From the NCBI GenBank assembly GCA_937915965.1, contig CALGHC010000147.1:1-5272 (forward strand): 5,272 bases of DNA, written 5' to 3'. Shown here piece by piece: positions 1-5,272 of this stretch (position 1 is its first letter; every line of letters starts with the position of its first letter). The notes beneath the pieces are model-generated. The model was not told where the DNA came from. It saw only the letters and a list, made by a program, of their open reading frames with translations, and did no database searches. The DNA comes from an uncultured Myxococcales bacterium (lineage in GTDB: Bacteria; Myxococcota_A; UBA9042). The position numbers and the translations under genes are program-made.

Positions 1-2110
<2,110 letters not shown>

Positions 2111-2130
<20 letters not shown>

Positions 2131-2194
2131 CGGATGGCGCACGGCAAATAGCGGATGGCGCAGGGCAAATAGCGGATGGCGCACGGCAAGTAGA
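2111..2194 (+). repeat. Four 21-bp tandem repeats carrying the peptidase C-terminus and stop
   Basis: Four adjacent 21-bp units lie at 2111-2131, 2132-2152, 2153-2173 and 2174-2194. Copy 1 is the true end of the peptidase gene. All units stay in its reading frame because 21 bp is seven codons. Read in that frame, the units end in MAQGR-stop, MAHGK-stop, MAQGK-stop and MAHGK-stop, using TAA, TAG, TAG and TAG. Copy 2 differs from copy 1 at four positions, copy 3 from copy 2 at one, and copy 4 from copy 2 at two. A degenerate fifth piece may follow at about 2197-2209. The simplest origin is slippage duplication of the gene's 3' end including its stop. That leaves the protein unchanged and adds backup stops. 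Confidence 0.93.
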
Positions 2195-2233
2195 GGCGGA
2201 TGCGTCAGCCCGCGCGCAGCGAGGCCAGTGACC

Positions 2234-2246
2234 GCCCGAACCGGGC
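2234..2246 (+). other. Short GC hairpin just upstream of the lipoprotein ribosome site
   Basis: GCCCG (2234-2238) and CGGGC (2242-2246) form a perfect five-base-pair stem with a three-base AAC loop. It ends two bases before the Shine-Dalgarno run at 2249. Only two T residues follow, so it is not a standard intrinsic terminator. It could affect ribosome access or be chance in GC-rich DNA. Confidence 0.35.
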
Positions 2247-2248
2247 TT

Positions 2249-2255
2249 GGGGAGG
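2249..2255 (+). promoter_or_regulatory. Shine-Dalgarno site that decides the lipoprotein start
   Basis: The run GGGGAGG lies 10 bases before ATG 2266 and 4 bases before an in-frame GTG at 2260. The spacing favours the ATG. A start there also yields a compact lipoprotein signal peptide, whereas the upstream ATG at 2200 has no comparable site and sits in degenerate repeat sequence. Confidence 0.7.
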
Positions 2256-2265
2256 CAGAGTGAAG

Positions 2266-3861
2266 ATGCAACACGGTATCGCGGCCGGATGGCGGCGAGT
2301 GGGAGCTCTCGCCACCGCGCTGATCGCCCTGCAGGGCTGCCCCAACGAGGTGCCGGACAGCGGCCAATTCGCTGGCGCCGCCGACGTCGACGGCGGCGGC
2401 GACCTCGATGGCGGCGACCTCGATGGCGGCGGCAGCGGAGACGCGGCCCTCGCTGACTCCGCTGGTCCGGACGGGACGAGCGGTGACGCGGCATCCACCG
2501 ACACGCCGGGCACTGACGGCAGCGCAGACGACGGCAGCGCAAACGACAGCGGCGCAGACGACGGCAGCTCAAACGACAGCGGCGCAAACGACAGCGGCGC
2601 AAACGACAGCGGCACCTGCGCCTGCGTCAGCGACGCCGACTGCGCCGGCATCGCCGTCGGCGAGTGCCAGGTAGCCGCGTGCTCGAGTTGCTCGTGCGTG
2701 GTCATCTTGGCCAGCGACGGCACCTCGTGCGGCACGGACAAGGTCTGCACGAACGGAACCTGCCTCGTCGAGACCGGCCCTGGTCCGTGGGCCAAAGCGA
2801 TCGCCGCGGGCGGCAACCACGCATGCGCGCTGCACCCCAGCGGCAAGTTGTCGTGCTGGGGCCACAACAGCACTGGCCAGCTCGGCAACGGCCAGAACAA
2901 CACGAAGTCGCCGCTGCCGCAGTCGGTGGCGATCCTCGATGACGTACTGCAGGTCGTCGCCGGCAGCACCCACACCTGTGCGCTGCGCACCGGCGGGACG
3001 ATCTGGTGTTGGGGGGACCGATTCAGCGGCAAGACCGGGGTCGGCGACAACAGCGGCGAGGCTGTCGTGCCCGAACAGACCAAGATCATCACGGACGGGC
3101 TCTCGCTGGCGTGTTCGACCAATACGACGCTGGCGCGGCGCGAGGGCCAGACCCTTTGGGGGTGGGGGGCGAACTACGGCGGCCAGTTCCTCGACGGATC
3201 GGGCACGTCAGCGCTGGAGCCGGTGCAGGTCAAAAGTGTCCTCGACGTGATGACGATGTGTACGGGCGAGGGGCACGCGTGCGCGCTGCACTCCGACGGC
3301 AACCTCGAGTGCTGGGGCAAGAACGAGTACGGTCAGGCGGGCCACGGCGACACCGGCACCAGCGCCAAGGTTGGCAAGGGCGCCGTCCTCGGCCTTCCGA
3401 AGGTCGCGGGAGTGAGTTGCGGCCACTATCACACCTGCGCATGGGACCAGGCCGGCAAGCTGTGGTGCTGGGGCAAGAACCTCAGCGGTCAGCTCGCCAC
3501 CGGTGGCTACACCCCCGACCCCGTCCCAGCTGCCATCCTGGTCGCCGACATCGGGCCGGTGGCTCAAGTCGCGGCCGGCCAGGGTCACACCTGCGCACGC
3601 ACCATCGCAGGCGATGTGCTGTGCTGGGGTGACAACAGCGAAAAGGAGAGCGGCTCTCCTGGCAGCTCCAACGTCTACAAACCCAACCCCATCACGCTGC
3701 CGGCCAAAGCGACCGACCTCGCCGCAGGCACCGACTTTGCGTGCGCGTTGGTCGAGGGCGGCGCGGTGGCGTGCTGGGGCGAGAACTACCACGGCCAGCT
3801 CGGCAACGGCGGCGGCGCCAACACAGCGACCGCCGTATTTGTGACCGGCAGCGAACCGTAG
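2266..3861 (+). CDS. Predicted lipoprotein with Cys-rich module and seven-blade RCC1-type propeller
   Basis: This is a 531-residue predicted exported lipoprotein of unknown specific role. Its signal peptide has two arginines, a hydrophobic stretch at about 12-22 and the lipobox LQGC with Cys25. Residues 26-117 form a low-complexity Asp/Gly/Ser/Ala/Asn linker containing two repeat tracts. A module with ten cysteines follows (118, 120, 126, 134, 139, 142, 144, 155, 161, 166). From about 178 to the end there are seven repeats of about 51 residues, of the form AAGxxHTCAL...CWGxNxxGQLG, matching the RCC1/BLIP-II propeller superfamily. Six blades carry a Cys pair exactly ten residues apart: 187/197, 238/248, 339/349, 391/401, 443/453 and 493/503. 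Blade 3 has neither cysteine. Seven repeats fit one closed propeller, probably a surface binding domain. RCC1-like proteins also act as nucleotide exchange factors in eukaryotes, but nothing here supports that role. An alternative start at 2200 is less likely. Family and architecture are secure; function is not. Confidence 0.92.
   Translation: MQHGIAAGWRRVGALATALIALQGCPNEVPDSGQFAGAADVDGGGDLDGGDLDGGGSGDAALADSAGPDGTSGDAASTDTPGTDGSADDGSANDSGADDGSSNDSGANDSGANDSGTCACVSDADCAGIAVGECQVAACSSCSCVVILASDGTSCGTDKVCTNGTCLVETGPGPWAKAIAAGGNHACALHPSGKLSCWGHNSTGQLGNGQNNTKSPLPQSVAILDDVLQVVAGSTHTCALRTGGTIWCWGDRFSGKTGVGDNSGEAVVPEQTKIITDGLSLACSTNTTLARREGQTLWGWGANYGGQFLDGSGTSALEPVQVKSVLDVMTMCTGEGHACALHSDGNLECWGKNEYGQAGHGDTGTSAKVGKGAVLGLPKVAGVSCGHYHTCAWDQAGKLWCWGKNLSGQLATGGYTPDPVPAAILVADIGPVAQVAAGQGHTCARTIAGDVLCWGDNSEKESGSPGSSNVYKPNPITLPAKATDLAAGTDFACALVEGGAVACWGENYHGQLGNGGGANTATAVFVTGSEP
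2401..2430 (+). repeat. Perfect 15-bp tandem duplication in the lipoprotein linker
   Basis: GACCTCGATGGCGGC occurs twice in a row (2401-2415 and 2416-2430). It encodes DLDGG twice, directly after the related DVDGGG. The exact DNA identity indicates a recent duplication within the coding linker. Confidence 0.9.
2518..2607 (+). repeat. Six 15-bp tandem repeats encoding acidic pentapeptides
   Basis: Six in-frame 15-bp units encode GSADD, GSAND, SGADD, GSSND, SGAND and SGAND. The last two units are identical in DNA and the others differ by a few bases. The tract joins the lipid anchor region to the Cys-rich module and likely sets spacer length. Copy number should be prone to change by slippage without shifting the frame (inference). 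Confidence 0.9.
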
Positions 3862-3906
3862 GCACGCCAGGGCTGACGGGGCCGGTACGGACCGCCGTGA
3901 GTCGGC
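3862..3906. other. 45-bp gap between convergent genes, no clear terminator
   Basis: The lipoprotein stop and the FetB stop face each other across 45 bp. The best structure is an interrupted GC stem around 3876-3898, with core CGGT (3883-3886) pairing with ACCG (3891-3894) across a four-base loop and bulges outside. No T-run follows on either strand. Termination may be Rho-dependent or rely on converging transcription (inference). Confidence 0.5.
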
Positions 3907-4719
3907 TCATGTGCCCGTGCGCTCAATCCGATCGGCGCGCAGCTGATGGCGGTCATTGAAGGCCCGGCGCCAGATCAGCAGGGCGACCAGGATGCTGCCG
4001 ACCGCGCTCGAGGCGGCGAGCATGAACATCACGACGATCTGGTAGCGCACGGCCTCGACCGGGCTTGACCCCGCGAGGATCTGGCCGGTCATCATGCCCG
4101 GCAAGCTGACAATGCCGACAACGGTCATCGTGTTGATAATCGGCACCATGCCGCGCCGCACGCCGTCGCGCAGAGCGCCGCGCGCGGCCTCCCAGCGCGT
4201 GGCCCCCAGGGCCAGCCACATCTCGATCTCCGGCCGGCCCTCGTCAAAGCGCTCGAGCACACTGTCGAGGCAAAGGGAGATCCCGGTCAGCGAGTTGCCG
4301 AGCACCATCCCGAGCAGGGGCACGACGTACTGCGGTCGGTACCAGGGCTCGACGCCGATGATGGCGCCGGTGACGACGAAGGTCGTCACGAGTCCCGAGA
4401 GGGTCAGGCTAGCGAGCGCGTCCCATTGGACCCCGGCGATGCGGCGGCTGGAACGGGCGACGGCTGCTCGACCTGCCGCGATGATCATCGCAGCGGCCAG
4501 GACGAGGACCGGCGCGGGATGATCGAGTCCGAAGATCCAGCCCAACGCGTAGCCAAGCAGCGACAACTGCACCACCGTGCGGATCGCGGCGACCGCCAGC
4601 TGGCGCTCCATCCGCAGGCGCAGGCCCAGGCTGATCAAGCCGGCGAAGAGGACGAGGCACGCGGCGACGCTGAGATCGACAGCGTCCAGGGGCAAAATGG
4701 GCACCTGACTAGCGGCCAT
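3907..4719 (-). CDS. fetB: FetB-type ABC transporter permease (UPF0014 family)
   Basis: This 270-residue inner-membrane permease pairs with the ATPase encoded upstream. E. coli FetAB (formerly YbbL/YbbM) exports iron and raises resistance to oxidative stress; the plant relatives STAR1/STAR2 act in aluminium tolerance. About seven hydrophobic segments are visible, near residues 12-33, 40-62, 68-88, 101-123, 129-152, 193-217 and 226-250. Family blocks are GMVLGN (137-142), LALGAT (169-174), a likely cytoplasmic coupling segment, VGIVSLPGMMTG (201-212), AVRYQI (223-228) and a terminal NDRHQL (255-260). The same blocks occur in E. coli FetB as I recall it, in the same order. The length is normal for the family. 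ATG 4719 lies inside the end of fetA and has a strong ribosome site. Family membership is firm; iron as substrate is inferred from homology, and another metal is possible. Confidence 0.92.
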   Translation of the reverse strand: MAASQVPILPLDAVDLSVAACLVLFAGLISLGLRLRMERQLAVAAIRTVVQLSLLGYALGWIFGLDHPAPVLVLAAAMIIAAGRAAVARSSRRIAGVQWDALASLTLSGLVTTFVVTGAIIGVEPWYRPQYVVPLLGMVLGNSLTGISLCLDSVLERFDEGRPEIEMWLALGATRWEAARGALRDGVRRGMVPIINTMTVVGIVSLPGMMTGQILAGSSPVEAVRYQIVVMFMLAASSAVGSILVALLIWRRAFNDRHQLRADRIERTGT

Positions 4720-5272
4720 CAGCGCCCTCCTCGGTCACGAGCCACCCGCCGAGGTCGAGATCACGGGCGCCGAGACGACGCGCCTGGTCGAGGTCATGGG
4801 TAACCAGGAGGCAGCACAGGCCCCGTGCGGCGATCTCCTCGGCGAGCAGCGCCTCGGTCGCGCCCATCGAGGCGCTGTCCAAGGCGCTGGTCGGCTCGTC
4901 CAGCAGCAAGCCGCGACGGGCAACGATCAAGGCGCGCACCAGACAGACCCGCTGCTGTTCCCCCACGCTCAGCTCGCGCGCCGGCCGCGCCATGCGGGTC
5001 CGGGGCAGAGCCAGTCGGTCGAAGAGCCGCAGCGCGCGCTCCAGGTCGAAACGGTCCGTGCCAGCGGTGGCCAGCTGGAACGCTTGGCGCAGATTGTCCT
5101 CGACGGTGGCGGGCAGCAGGACCGGCCGCTGGGTCACCAGGACCAGGGCGCGGCGCCACTGGGGCCAGCCGACGGTCGCGGGGTCATCGCCGTCGAGCCG
5201 CAGCTCGCCGGCGCGCAACGGTCCAAGGGTCGCGACCGCCCGCAGCAAGGTTGTCTTGCCGGCGCCGGATGG
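4709..5272 (-). CDS. fetA: FetA-type ABC transporter ATP-binding subunit, N-terminus outside window
   Basis: This is the nucleotide-binding subunit that powers the adjacent permease by ATP hydrolysis. The frame is open to the window end, giving 187 residues. It begins inside the Walker A motif (PSGAGKTT, bases 5272-5249, Lys at 5257-5255), so about 40 N-terminal residues are missing by comparison with the E. coli protein. In window numbering the Q-loop Gln is 48, the signature LSVGEQQ is 101-107, Walker B LLLDE is 122-126, the D-loop SALD is 129-132 and the switch His is 159 in VTHD. All catalytic elements are present. The signature has Val where the first Gly of LSGGQ is usual. The apparent TTG start at 5248 lies after Walker A and cannot be real. 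It overlaps the permease gene by 11 bp, marking an operon. The FetA name rests mainly on the FetB partner. Confidence 0.9.
   Translation of the reverse strand, partial: PSGAGKTTLLRAVATLGPLRAGELRLDGDDPATVGWPQWRRALVLVTQRPVLLPATVEDNLRQAFQLATAGTDRFDLERALRLFDRLALPRTRMARPARELSVGEQQRVCLVRALIVARRGLLLDEPTSALDSASMGATEALLAEEIAARGLCCLLVTHDLDQARRLGARDLDLGGWLVTEEGADGR
4726..4732 (-). promoter_or_regulatory. Shine-Dalgarno site of fetB inside fetA
   Basis: On the minus strand GAGGAGG lies six bases before ATG 4719, within the last codons of fetA. With the 11-bp gene overlap this suggests translational coupling, so that ATPase and permease are made together. Confidence 0.8.

Noticed and set aside
2132..2194. 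Tiny five-codon genes (MAHGK-stop) in each repeat unit
   Set aside because: Each unit has an ATG and a stop, but no ribosome site precedes them. They are explained by duplication of the peptidase gene end.
2200..2265. Upstream ATG start for the lipoprotein at 2200
   Set aside because: It would add 22 polar residues before the signal peptide, has no ribosome site of its own and begins in degenerate repeat sequence. ATG 2266 has a well-spaced Shine-Dalgarno run.
2205..3122. 305-residue minus-strand frame over the lipoprotein gene
   Set aside because: Its apparent Pro/Ser-rich repeats (such as FAPLS) are the mirror of the 15-bp linker repeats on the plus strand. There is no independent support.
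3876..3898. Bidirectional intrinsic terminator between the convergent genes
   Set aside because: The stem is interrupted by bulges and has no T-run on either strand, so it does not meet the usual criteria.

Overview
The window is high-GC DNA (clearly well above 60% G+C by eye, with codon third positions nearly all G or C). The mix of genes points to a Myxococcota/Deltaproteobacteria-type bacterium. The strongest hint is the lipoprotein with a long Asp/Gly/Ser/Ala linker, a Cys-rich module and Cys-bearing RCC1 repeats, a style common in myxobacterial surface proteins. This taxonomic reading is inference.

Layout. (1) 1-2130, plus strand: a prolyl oligopeptidase (family S9A) missing only its extreme N-terminus, with catalytic Ser, Asp and His all present. 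(2) 2111-2194: four 21-bp tandem copies that begin inside the last codons of the peptidase gene and carry its stop codon along, so four short C-terminal ends and four in-frame stops are stacked one after another. (3) 2266-3861, plus strand: a predicted lipoprotein with a repeat-rich acidic linker, a ten-cysteine module and a seven-bladed RCC1-type propeller. (4) A 45-bp gap between convergent genes, 3862-3906. (5) 3907-4719 and 4709 to the window end, minus strand: the permease (FetB) and ATP-binding subunit (FetA) of a UPF0014-type ABC transporter, overlapping by 11 bp in the order fetA then fetB. The fetA start lies beyond the window.

The peptidase and lipoprotein point the same way with 135 bp between stop and proposed start. 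They could share a transcript, but nothing shows a functional link. FetAB forms a separate convergent operon whose E. coli homologues export iron. No mobile element, CRISPR array, tRNA or rRNA was seen. I do not see a clear new multi-gene system. The observations most worth following are the stop-carrying tandem repeat and the paired presence or absence of cysteines in the propeller blades.
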